Assembly: GCF_949628265.1 (NCBI RefSeq)
Contig: NC_088787.1
Location: 2,718,501-2,782,500 of the forward strand
DNA from: Cloeon dipterum
Taxonomy: Eukaryota > Arthropoda > Insecta > Ephemeroptera > Baetidae
DNA length: 64,000 nt
Direction: 5' to 3'
The position numbers and the translations under genes are program-made. Below the pieces are notes generated by a model. That model did not search any database. It was not told the origin of the DNA and saw nothing but the letters and a program-made list of their open reading frames with translations. How positions within the stretch are numbered: the stretch's first letter is position 1; every line of letters starts with the position of its first letter. Shown here piece after piece: positions 1 through 10,818 of this stretch.

Positions 1-1461
1 GAATATTTTATTTGTCACCCGGGATATCGATATTAGGAACGGAAATATCACACCACTTAACGCAAAGGAAGAAGATAAGATTGTTTCAAGCTTAGCTCTG
101 ATTGTATCTGTATTATAATTAACTGTGCGCGCGTAAATCAATGTTGATTTCCTTCATCACGAGCTCTTGCTACGCAGGCTCGAAATATCATCAAATTCTA
201 TACAGATTTGTTTAAAACTCATTGTAAAAACAATGGTTTTCTATTTTCTAGTCTACAAAAATCAAGCCGATATTTTGGAAGTATGCAACCGGCTCAATGC
301 AAGCTGTACACAGGTTGCATACATCATCAAAAAGAAAAAATTTCAAGGTTTCGTTACGTCGTTCAAATTAAATTTTAGTCCTAGACAAGTGATTTAAAAA
401 ATAAGCACCAGAGGCTGTTTTTTAAACAAGCTAAGCGCTCGAGAATTTTTCGCACAGACGGCCGCATATAGAGGGCGGGAGCCATAAATTTTGTTTTGCC
501 TTTAGTCTCCCCTCCACCAGCAGACAGCGGACGAGCGGACATTCTCTGCCGTAAAACCGCCTTACAAAAAGGAGATCAGCTCACTCCTAAGTCCTAACAA
601 TAAGCGCAAACGGAAATAATCAATTTACAGGCCTTCCTGTAAATACTGATTGCGATAAAAAAGCCATAAAAATTAGAGGTCTCAGCCAGCCGCTCTAGCC
701 GGCAAATTTTGGGTTCCTTGGGCAGCCGTCAGCCACCGTGTTTCGGGCTAAGCCGCGCCAGCCGCCGTAGAAAGGGTCAAAATTTTAAATTGCAGGAGAA
801 AAAAAGTCATCCGGATTTTTGGGACGTTAGGAACAATCAAAATTCACGTTTTAAATTTTGTCAGCCGCGCCAAACGCCGCCGCTGGGCAATATCTCGCTG
901 CTGTGACCATTAATAAATATAAAAATTTATTATTGTAAACAGCATTGGAAGTCTTGAAGGTGAAGGTTAAACAGTGTTTCTCATTATTTGTAATGTAATA
1001 ACTTTAAATTGCTCTTATTCAATTGCAAACAAAATTAAGTATAAATTTAACGAATATATCTTTCTTTTGTGTCAAATAAAAACACGTCAAACACAGTGTA
1101 GAATTTCTGCTTGTTCTTAAAAGAAACACATCAAATAATTTATTTTATAAATAAAATTTTATTTAATTAATTAAATAAAATTACATTATTACTTTTCCAC
1201 CACAAAATATCAAGCAGCTGACGCAAAGCGCAGTGGCGTTCAACTTTATCAACAGGAAATCAGATAAAATGCTAAAAGCAAGGAATAAATCCATTCCATT
1301 TCATATGCAATAACAGTATTAATTATTAATTACCTTATGGTTAAACATATAAAGCCACACTTGAATAAATTGATTAATAAAATATTCAACAATTATTTTT
1401 TATTAACAGCAATCAACTAACTTGTTTAGAAGTAATGAGGAGTAATGCAAACGTTGTAGAT
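1..1461. repeat. Intergenic segment, left copy of a duplicated block (no gene seen)
   Basis: No coding region is supported here. The segment is closely similar to 6,367-7,825 along almost its whole length, with scattered substitutions and small indels, and its part around 670-900 is also similar to about 10,040-10,340. In the second copy the block lies directly upstream of the start of Y2 and downstream of Y3, so the left edge of the window probably cuts a duplication unit. The part around 670-760 (GCCAGCCGCTCTAGCCGGC) recurs at about 7,040 and 10,060 and looks like a small dispersed repeat. Short reading frames here are not conserved between the copies. Confidence 0.75.
1399..1404 (-). promoter_or_regulatory. 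Poly(A) signal of Y1
   Basis: AATAAA on the minus strand, 58 nt past the Y1 stop codon. Y3 and Y4 have the same hexamer at the same distance. Confidence 0.55.
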
Positions 1462-3350
1462 TTAATAGTGAATTTGAGCAACTGTGGTGTTCGCGGAAGT
1501 GGAAGGCACGGGTCCGACCTCTTCGTAAATCGGCTCGGAAGTTTCTCTCTCGCGGTTGATTGGCGTATCAGCACACATCTGCTCGTACTCCTTGTTTTTG
1601 GCGATGCGACGTTGCATTTGTTTAATTTTTCGAAACCAAAGAATCTGGGATGCGATCGAGAAGAGGCAGAAAATGTTCCAGCAGGAAAAAATTGTGTTCA
1701 AGATGAGCAGGCCTTTATATTTGGCGTCGTTCTCGCATGTTCTCATTCCCGTATCTGTGAATAAAATAATGTATGTATTTTTTGGCATGAAACTTGTGTT
1801 TCTTTTATTAGCTACTCTTGTGAACATTATTTGTATAAATTTCAATAAAACCAACTTAATTACTATGACAAAAATCTTCTACGATACCAAAATTACGAAA
1901 ATTACCTTTAGCAATCAGTAATTTTAGTTTCGAATTATTTTTGAGTGAATGCTCCAATATCCATAGATTCCCGGAGGTGTCCAAAGTAATACTCAAGTTG
2001 TTTCTCACCGTCTTCCCAAAAAATATCAAGCATAGATAATTATAAAAACATGTACCCCTGAAGACTCTGGCAATCGATTTCTGCGGGTTGAAATATTAAG
2101 ATTGACTGCCAAGGGTGATTTGGCTGTCTAACCTAATTCAACCCTGAGCAATCGATTGGCACTGGCACAAAGGGTGCTTTAATTTTCTACACCCATTACC
2201 GAATAAACCTGTTGCTCCTTAAAGGATGATCTTGTGTTCCACTTGGCAACAGAACGAGTGCTTGGAAGATTGAAATAAAGAACGCCTTGCTCGTCCATGA
2301 CCATCTTGTCGCATTTAGCGGACATGTTTCCTATCAATGTGAGCGTCATTTTCTTCTTTCCTGATCGAAGATCGGACACTGGCATGGAGAATATATTTTT
2401 GGATGAGTGGGATACGATGATGTAAAGCAATTCTCTCGCTCCCATCGGAGAAAGTGCAAGGGCTCCAACTAATTTATTCCCGATATCAACTGTCCATGAT
2501 TGATTTTTCCTTAAGCTGAAAACCACCAGAATTTTTGAGTTGGATTCAGAGATGTATGCAAACCAGTCATCGTTTGATTCATCAAGAACCAAGTCGTGAA
2601 GCCACCTTCCGCCGGAGGTATGATTGACGACCGCTTCCGGAAAGTCATGAGCGTGCACGATTTTATTGTTGTTGGTTAGGTTGAAGATTAAAAGTTTGGG
2701 TGGGCAGGTTGTTTCACCATTGTCGAGAGCCCAAAGGCGACCAGATGAGTCGACTGCAATTCCTCTCGCACTCTGCACGGCGCTACAATCGCTTGCACTC
2801 TAGAAAGATTAATATCAAATTATTCCTACTTGCTGCTGATTTCTAATATAGCTCTTTGATCGCCGGTAGAAAATACAAAGTTTAAACGATTTGGATAGAG
2901 TAATAAAGGTTCCGGATTTTTTCTTTTTAGAGTCATATCTTTTCTTGAGATAATAATATGTGTCAATTTTTCATGCGACTTTTGCATCGCTATCAAATTG
3001 AATTTTAATCATATTACCAGGCGATCGATACATAATGATTTCAAATTAATAAAAAATAAGAAAATAAAATTCCATCTTGAACTAACCTGTACTGGCGACG
3101 GAAACGGCTTCAGCTGTGGCGGTTTTTCTGTTGCGTTGATATCCAGCCACGCAAGAGTCGAGATAATGTTCGGCTCATGTTTATAAAGGCTGAGGAAGAG
3201 TTTTTCTTTGTACAAGGCGATGTACTTTGGCTCCACTTTGCTGGTCTTGTAGTCACCGGAATAGCCTATCCGATCGAGGACGGAAGAGAAATTCAGGGCA
3301 GAGGCCGCGGAGAGGCCGAGCAGCAGTGCCAACACACAGAACGGAGCCAT
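1462..3350 (-). CDS. Y1: membrane-anchored Yellow/MRJP-like protein (4 exons, 420 aa)
   Basis: Exons on the minus strand: 3350-3087, 2799-2200, 2011-1906, 1754-1462. Introns follow GT-AG in phases 0, 0 and 1 and join to 421 codons including the stop. Residues 1-18 are a signal peptide (MAPFCVLALLLGLSAASA). The Yellow domain is recognised from KLFLSLY..STLAWL, then S-D-C-S, A-R-G-I-x-V-D, G-R-L-W-A-L-D-N-G, T-C-P-P-K-L-L-I-F-N-L, W-F-A-Y-I and A-L-S-P-M. Exon 4 adds a transmembrane helix at about 338-364, then R-K and a 56-residue cytoplasmic tail with P-I-Y-E-E-V (Tyr400) and P-S-T-S-A. Yellow proteins are usually secreted, so the anchor and tail are unusual. Exon 2 appears mosaic between Y3 and Y4. 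Substrate or ligand is unknown. Family assignment is firm; exon edges are inferred. Confidence 0.85.
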
Positions 3351-4511
3351 GGCAAAACGCCGTCTGAACGAGCGATTGAAATTGTTTTCTCTCGGTTTTT
3401 TTTACACTATTTCTGATAAGTTATATAGCATAGTTCTAATTTTAATTGGAATGTAGGCGGAAATTCCGGGCACGGTTTCCTTTGATAAGTTGCAGACATT
3501 TTCACATGCGAGCCCGCAGTTGACTACTTTGGAGACAAATCCTAAATAATGAGACTTTCAACACGTGATAGGTGATAATAGCTATAGACAGTATTAGATA
3601 GTGCACTCCGTGTTTACACGAGACAAATTAATGGGCTCCTTTACAGGTATTTGTGAAAATAGCAAAATAAGTGTTCACTCTAACTTTTTGTATACTAGTA
3701 CGTTTTCAGTATAACTTTGCTTATTGTGTATACGAGTGCGTGGATATTTTATCGCCTATATTTCTGTGGTTTGATTGCCACTGGGGCGTTATCACAACTT
3801 AGCATAGCCGTGTGTGCGTCATAAATAAAAGCTTGGTTCGAATTTCGAGCCATATATGGTCATAAATTCCTATTTCCTACCATATATATAAAAACTGAGG
3901 CTATAAAATAATAATAATAAAGCTACTGTTTTTGTCTTAATTGAGATCATTAATTGTTCGGTAAAAAGGTCTATCATTGAGAATCAACAAAATATTTTTC
4001 AGCAGCGTCTAACGCTAGAAAGAAAATCCCTTTATCCCCACTGATTAAATTATTGGGTACATTTAATTAATTAAAAAACCACAAAACTTTCTTTATTTTA
4101 ATGCATGAATTTTATTGAGAGTCAAAAATTCACATTCAAGCCATATATAGTTCAATGAAGTGGATATCTTGCTGCTGCAGGACGATTCGCATATGTTTAT
4201 ATTTTAATTTGGCACTTAATTTTCTGCGCAAGTCATACGGTACTTAACGTGATCGCTGAACGGGAAGGCAGATAAAATATTTTACTAAACACTATAGAGT
4301 ATTATTAAAAATGAATAGTAAATCTGTGGCGAGGAAGTATATAGCAATTGTACATATAGATAACAACATATTGTATGAGGTTACTCATCTACAAGCATTT
4401 TAAATAAAAAAATTGTTAATTTCCGTAAATGTCAACAGAATAAAATATTTTTAAATACATAAACCACCTTCAGTGCACACTGTGAAGTTAAGAGGAATAT
4501 TGCTATGAAAA
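3351..4511. other. Intergenic, Y1 upstream region
   Basis: No gene is supported. A TATATAA on the minus strand at 3,427-3,421, about 75 nt upstream of the Y1 start codon, is a candidate TATA box. The part around 3,745-3,900 resembles 13,105-13,240 upstream of Y4 (shared TTTGATTGCCACT and TTTCGAGCCATATATGGTCA), so the upstream regions of Y1 and Y4 descend from one duplicated segment. The remainder, to the Y2 stop codon, is AT-rich with nothing recognisable. Confidence 0.5.
3421..3427 (-). promoter_or_regulatory. Candidate TATA box of Y1
   Basis: TATATAA on the minus strand, about 71-77 nt upstream of the Y1 start codon. A start of transcription about 30 nt further down would leave a short 5' untranslated region. 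No initiator element is clear, so the call is tentative. Confidence 0.3.
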
Positions 4512-6255
4512 TTACGAGTTGATTTCATCATCTGTGATGTAATCAAGTTCAATTTCTTCATAGATCTGATCGGATAGTTCACTGTACTGCACGATCATCG
4601 AATCATGCGTTGATGCGTACAATTCTTCGCGCTCTATCGTCATTTTTATATTCCAATACCAAATAATTAGGAATACCGCAGTCAAGAGGAGGTTGAACAG
4701 GTTCCAGCAGGACAAAACAATGTTCATCACAAGCAAGCTTTGTTGTTTATTGATGTCGCATGTTCCATTTCTGACCAAAAAGTATCCGGACGGAAATATT
4801 TTGGAAATGATTCGGTCTGATGGTGATTTGAATGATTTTGAGGCCTTTCCCTGATGGATTGACCCGAAAAGGCCATCATTCGAGACTGTTATAACAGATT
4901 GAAAGAAAAATAAATTAACACGAGTATTTGACTGACCATTCTTCTTGCTTTCATTGGAAACCATATTGCTAGAGATAATTAAAAAGATATTCGAATTACC
5001 TGTCACGTTTTTATACAGGTATGATCTTGTGCCGACTGCAGCCTTCAGTATTCTCATTTGCGGTTTTTGAATGGAATTATATCGAACAAAAAGCCACATA
5101 TCTCCAGACGCGTCTATGGTAAAAGAAAATGGCCAGGAATTCCTCGCCACCTCCACTCCTTCATCCTAAAACAAAAACCAATAGTCATTTCCATGGGTAA
5201 GTGCTATAAATAATCTTTAATTTCAAGTACCTGAAAAATATACTCTTCCTTCAAGGGTAAATTCGTGTCATACATTGCTATGGACTTCTTGGCCGGAAGG
5301 TCGTAGTACAGCACGCCCTTTTCGTCCATGATCATCCTGTTTGACTCGGCTGTCTTCATTGCCACTATTGTGGGCGTCACTATCTTCGCTCGTTTTCTTA
5401 GGTCTGATACGGAAATTGAGAGTATATTCTTGGAGAAGGCTTCAGTGAGGTAAAGCTGCTGTCTCATTTTCAACGGAGAGAGAGCGAGTGCTGAAATGTA
5501 AAAATCTTCGACTTCCACGCGCCATGATTTTTTCTCCTTCAAACTAAACCCCACCAGATGCTTAGAATGATAATCCACGATGTAAGCAAAGCAATCATTC
5601 TCTGATTGATCTAAAACCATTTCTTGCAGCCATCGTTTGCCGTGGAAATGCGAGACAACTGTGTCCGGAAATACGTGTACGTGTTTTATAGCGTTATTGT
5701 CAGCTAGGTTAAATATTAAAAGTTTTGCTGGACAGAACCATCTGCCATTGTCTACAACCCACAGTTGGTCGAATGGATCTACTTCTATTCCTTGGGCGTC
5801 CTGCACGGTGATGCAATTATATCTGTCCATCTGAAAAACCGTGTAAATTTGCTGCGATAGGTATATTTACTTTTACTTAGATTTTAAAAATAATGAAACA
5901 GCAAAAGAAAAAGCACAGTTTTTGAGAATGTATAGAAACGACTTTTTTAATTTCCATACTTGTATAAAAATGTTCATACCTGTTTTTGCAATGACTGGAA
6001 AGAATACAGTCTTGGAGACTTAGTTGGTGCATCAGTTTGAAGCCAAGCGAGGGTTGAAGGATAGGAAGAACCAAAATGACTTTTCAGGCTGAGAATCATC
6101 TTGTTTTTGTAGACCGCGATGTACCGAGGAATTACTGCGCTGAACTTGTAGTCGCCTTCAAACTGGCCATTCCACTCGTAAACGGTAGAGAAGTTGAGGC
6201 AATAGGCTGCCGCAAAGAGGCCGAGCAGCGCAACCAGTTTGGAGTGCGAAAACAT
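4512..6255 (-). CDS. Y2: membrane-anchored Yellow/MRJP-like protein (4 exons, 471 aa)
   Basis: Exons: 6255-5980, 5830-5231, 5165-5000, 4885-4512, phases 0, 0, 1, joining to 472 codons including the stop. It starts with a signal peptide (MFSHSKLVALLGLFAAAYC). The Yellow domain carries Q-G-I-E-V-D, Q-L-W-V-V-D-N-G, C-P-A-K-L-L-I-F-N-L and C-F-A-Y-I, and exon 3 adds F-T-I-D-A-S-G-D-M-W. A transmembrane helix lies at about 398-424. The tail is short and acidic, with YSEL (Tyr448), YEEI (Tyr456) and YITD (Tyr463), and lacks the PSTSA motif of its neighbours. The helix keeps L-S-C-W-N but not the I-L-W-F-R-K end, so Y2 is the most diverged short-tailed member. It lies between the duplicated Y1 and Y3 blocks. 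A readable frame runs through intron 3, so an unspliced isoform cannot be excluded. Confidence 0.83.
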
Positions 6256-7825
6256 TGCTCAACTCAATTATGCAACCTTATTTTCCACAGTTTCAGTAAG
6301 TAATTCCTGCACAAAAAACGAAACCTCGTTTCAATTCTTGCACTCCTCTTCGACAACTGGCAAGGAGAATATTTTATTTGTCACCCGGGATATCGATACT
6401 AGGAACGGAAATAGAACACCACTGAACGCAAAGGAAGAAGATAAGATTGTTTAAAGCTTATATCTGATAATTAACTGTGCGCGCGTAAATCAATGTTGAT
6501 TTCCTTTATCACGAGCTCTTGCTACGCAGCCTGGAAATATCATAAAATTCTATACAGATTTGTTTAAAACTCATTGTAAAAACAATGGTTTTCTATTTTC
6601 TAGTCTACAAAAATCAAGCCGATATTTTGGAAGTATGCAACCGGCTCAATGCAAGCTGTACACAGGTTGCATACATCAACAAAAAGAGAGAATTTCAAGG
6701 TTTCGTTACGTCGTTCAAATTAAATTTTAACTTCATTCATTTTTTGCTTTTTAGTCCTAGACAAGTGATTTAAAAAATAAGCACCAGAGGCTGTTTTTTA
6801 AACAAGCTAAGCGCTCGAGAATTTTTCGCACAGACGGCCGCATAGAGGCAGCCGTAAATTTTGTTTTGCCTTTAGTCTCCCCTCCACCAGCAGACAGCGG
6901 ACATTCTCCGCAGTAAAACCACCTTACAAAAAGCAGATCAGCCCACTCCTAATTCCTAACCGCAAACGGAAATAATCAATTTACAGGCCTTCCTGTAAAT
7001 ACTGATTGCGATGGAAAAAAGCCATAAAAATTAGAGGTCTCAGCCAGCCGCTCTAGCCGGCAAATTTTGGGTTCCTTGGGCAGCCGTCAGCCACCGTGAT
7101 GCTGGCTGATCCACGCCAGCCGCAGTAGAAAGGGTCAAAATTTTAAATTGCAGGAGAAAAAAAGTCATCCGGATTTTTGGGACGTTGAGAAAATCAAAAT
7201 TCACGTTTTAAATTTTGTTATCCGCGCCAAACGCCGCCGCCGGGCAATATCTCGCGGCTGTGACCTCTAATAAATAACAAAAATTTAATATTGTAACTAA
7301 TATTGCATTGGAAGTCTTGAAGGTGAAGCTTAAACTGTGTTTCTCATCATTTGTAATGTAATAACTTAAAATTGCTCTAATTCAATTGCAAACAAAATTA
7401 AGTATAAATTTAACGAATATCTCTTTCTTTTGTTTCAAATAAAAACACGTTAAACACAGTGTAGAATTTCTGCTTGTTTATAAAATAAACACATGAATAG
7501 TTTTATTTTATAAATAAAATTTTATTAAATTAAATAAATAAAATTACATTTCTTGCTTTTCGACCACAAAATATCAAGCAGCTGACGCAAAGCGCAATGG
7601 CGTTCAACTTTATCAACAGGAAATCAGATAAAATGCTAAAAGCAAGGAATAAATCCATTCCATTTCATATGCAATAACGGTATTAATTATTAATTACCTT
7701 ATGGTGAAACATATAAAGCCACACTTGAATAAATTGATTAATAAAATATACAAAAATTATTTTTTATTAACAGCAATCTACCAACTTCTTTGGAAGTACT
7801 GAGGAGTAATGCAAACGTTATAGAT
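6256..7825. repeat. Second copy of the duplicated intergenic block
   Basis: From about 6,367 onward this matches 1-1,461 closely and ends at the stop codon of Y3 as the first copy ends at the stop of Y1. The first 110 bases are the Y2 upstream region. No gene is supported. The block is direct evidence that the Y1 and Y3 regions arose by a segmental duplication of about 6.4 kb. Confidence 0.75.
7763..7768 (-). promoter_or_regulatory. Poly(A) signal of Y3
   Basis: AATAAA on the minus strand, 58 nt past the Y3 stop codon, at the same place as in Y1. Confidence 0.5.
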
Positions 7826-9705
7826 TTAGTAGTGAATTTGAGCAACTGTGGTGTTCGCGGAAGTGGAAGGCACGGGTCCGACCTCTTCGTAAATCGACTC
7901 GGAAGTTTCTCTCTCGCGGTTGATTGGCGTATCAGCACACATCTGCTCGTACTCCTTGGTTTTGGTGATGCGACGTTGCATTTGCTTAATTTTTCGGAAC
8001 CAAAGAATCTGGGAAGCGATCGAGAAGAGGCAGAAAATGTTCCAGCAGGACAAAACTGTGTTCAAAATGAGCAGGCTTTTATTTTTGACGTCGCATTCAC
8101 ATTGTTTGATTCCCGTGTCTGTGAACAGAAATGTATATTTTGGCATGAAACTTGTGTTTCTTTTATTAGTTACTCTTGTGAACATTATTTGTATAAATTT
8201 AAATAAAACCAACTTAATTACTATAACAAAAATCTTCTACGATAGCAAAATTACGGAAATTATACCTTTAGCAATCAGTAATTTTAGTTTCGAATTATTT
8301 TTGAGTGAATGCTCCAATATCCATAGATTCCCGGAGGTGTCCAAAGTAATACTCAAGTTGTTTCTCACCGTCTTCCCAAAAAATATCAAGCATAGATACT
8401 TATAATAAAATGTACCCCTGAAGACTCTGGCAATCGATTTCTGCGGGTTGAATTATTAAGATTGACTGCCAAGGGTGATTCGGCTGTCTAACCTTAATTC
8501 AACCCTCATCAATCGATTGGCACTGGCACAAGGGGTGCTTTAATTTTCTACACCCATTACCGAATAAACCTGTTGCTCCTTAAAGGATGATCTTGTGTTC
8601 CACTTGGCAACAGAACGAGTGCTTGGAAGATTGAAGTAAAGAACGCCTTGCTCGTCCATGACCATCTTGTCGCATTTAGCGGACATGTTTCCTATCAATG
8701 TGAGCGTCATTTTCTTCTTTCCTGATCGAAGATCGGACACTGGCATGGAGAATATATTTTTGGATGAGTGGGATACGATGATGTAAAGCAATTCTCTCGC
8801 TCCCATCGGAGAAAGTGCAAGGGCTCCAACTAATTTATTCCCGATATCAACTGTCCATGATTGATTTTTCCTTAAGCTGAAAACCACCAGAATTTTTGAG
8901 TTGGATTCAGAGATGTATGCAAACCAGTCATCGTTTGATTCATCAAGAACCAAGTCGTGAAGCCACCTTCCGTTGGTCGACCGATTGACGACCGCTTCCG
9001 GAAAGTCATGAACGTGCACGATTTCATTGTTGTTGGTTAGGTTAAAGATTAAAAGTTTGGGTGGGCAGGTTAACTCGCCATTGTCGAGAGCCCAAAGGCG
9101 ACCAGTTGAGTCGACTTCAATTCCTCTCGCACTCTGCACGGCTGTACAATCGCTTGCACTCTAGATAGATTATTAAAGATCTAAATATATTCTACTTGTT
9201 GCTAATTCAAAATAGTTCTTTGAACACTGGTAGCAAATAAAATGTTTAAATGATTTGAACTGCAGCAAAAAACGTTTCTCTCCTAAAAATTTATTTGTGT
9301 TGGAAAATAATAAAGTTTTATTTTTATATGACTATACTTATTTCTGCATCGTTATCTAAATCAGAACCATAGGCGATCCATAAATGAAGATAAATTAATA
9401 AATAATCAGAAAATTCTCTCTTGAACTAACCTTTACTGGCGACGGGAACGGCATCAGCTGTGGCGGCTTTGCTGTTGCGTCGATATCCAGCCACGCGAGT
9501 GTCGAGATAATGTTCAGCTCGTGTTTATAAAGGCTGAGGAAGAGTTTTTGTACTCCTATCCAGGTACCGTGTATAACTGTGCTGGAATTAAATAAGACGC
9601 CATCAAAACCACTCGTAAAGGGAAGTGAAATTCAGCTATAGAGCGTTGGCCAAAGCCGCGCGGTAAGGCCGAACAGCTGCAGCCCAACAAATAAAACGGA
9701 GCCAG
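7826..9705 (-). pseudogene. Y3: Yellow/MRJP-like gene with destroyed first exon
   Basis: Exons 2-4 are intact and in frame: 9160-8561, 8371-8266 and 8118-7826, with the same phases and lengths as in Y1 (600, 106 and 293 nt). They encode the propeller, a transmembrane helix (LLILNTVLSCWN..ILWFRK) and a tail with S-I-Y-E-E-V and P-S-T-S-A. Exon 1 (about 9705-9431) is broken: the initiator ATG of Y1 and Y4 is CTG here (9705-9703), the signal-peptide region is scrambled by indels, and a TAG interrupts the frame. The donor at its end is kept. Either this is a young pseudogene or a different first exon is used. The open downstream exons argue that loss is recent or that gene conversion maintains them. 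No other ATG plus signal peptide was found just upstream. Confidence 0.75.
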
Positions 9706-10818
9706 TGAGAAAAATCGAGATTGGAGTTCGTGGAGAAGGTAGTTCAGTGATGATAATGCTTTTCCCCTTGTGAGAGGTTATAATGTAGTGAAAAATTCAC
9801 AACCAAGGAGCCGTGTCACAGTTATTTTATTTTTGATGCAAAATATAGAGTAATTAATTTTTTTTATTTATTTTATTTGCTTAAAATATTAATTAAAGAG
9901 GAAATAATCGCTGTTCACGCATAGGGGGAGATTAAATTTATAAAAATTCCTATAAAATAAAAATTAAAGAGAATGTGGTGGAGCATAAGCATTGGAGTCG
10001 ATAAAGAACCAGGCCTTCCTATTCATACTGATTGTGTTGTTAAAGATTAGAGGTCTCATTGTCAGCCAGCCGCGCTAGCCGACAAATTTTGGGTCCCGTG
10101 GGCAGCCATCAGACGCCGTGATTCTGGCTAAGCGGCACCAGCCACGTCAGCCGCAAGTAAAAAAGGTCAAACATTGAAAAGTGCAGAAGAAAAAAAAACT
10201 CATATGGATTTTTGGCCGTTAAGAACAATCAAAATTCACGTTAAAAATGTTATCAGCCGCTCCGGATGCCGCCGCCGGGCAAAAAAATCGGTTAAACCCG
10301 TCCAGCCAGACGCCGCCTAAATCTCGCGGCTGTGACCTCTAATAAATATAAAAATGTTATGATATGACCAGCATTGGAAATCATGAAGGTGAATTTGTAA
10401 TGTAAAACTGCTCTTATTTAATTACCAACAAAATTTTGTTTAAATTTAACGAATATTATCTCATTTTTGGGTTACAAAAAACCTTAAACATAATGTAGAA
10501 TTTTTGGTTGTTCTTAAAAGATATACATAAAAAAATATTTTATTTATTTAATATGATTTTATTTCCACCATAAAATATCAAGCAGCTGACGTAAAGCGCT
10601 ATGACGTTCAACTTTATCAACAGGAAATCAGATAAATGCTAAGCAGGGAACAAATCCATTTCATTTTACAAACAAGAATTAATTACTAATTACATTGTTG
10701 TTAAACATACAAATACAGCCAAAGTTGAATAAATTATTAGAACAATATTCAAAAATTAATTTTTATTTACAGCACTCAACTCTTGGAAGTACTGAGGAGT
10801 AATAAAAGCGTTATAAAT
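9706..10818. repeat. Intergenic, third, shorter and more diverged copy of the duplicated block
   Basis: The part around 10,000-10,810 is a diverged copy of 620-1,460 and 6,990-7,825 (shared TTAGAGGTCTCA, CAGCCAGCCGC, and ATCAAGCAGCTGACG near 10,575). About 9,706-9,990 is AT-rich with nothing recognised. No gene is supported. Confidence 0.6.
10762..10767 (-). promoter_or_regulatory. Poly(A) signal of Y4
   Basis: AATAAA on the minus strand, 52 nt past the Y4 stop codon. Confidence 0.5.

Noticed and set aside
1435-1921. Plus-strand open frames opposite the last exons of Y1, Y3, Y4, Y6 and Y7
   Set aside because: They are antisense shadows of the conserved transmembrane and tail exons; their similarity to each other follows from the minus-strand genes.
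2776-2778. Start of the Y1 exon 2 frame at a GTG (same in Y3 and Y4) as a gene start
   Set aside because: It is an internal valine of exon 2; the exon begins 21 bases earlier at an AG acceptor, and the signal peptide is on a separate exon.
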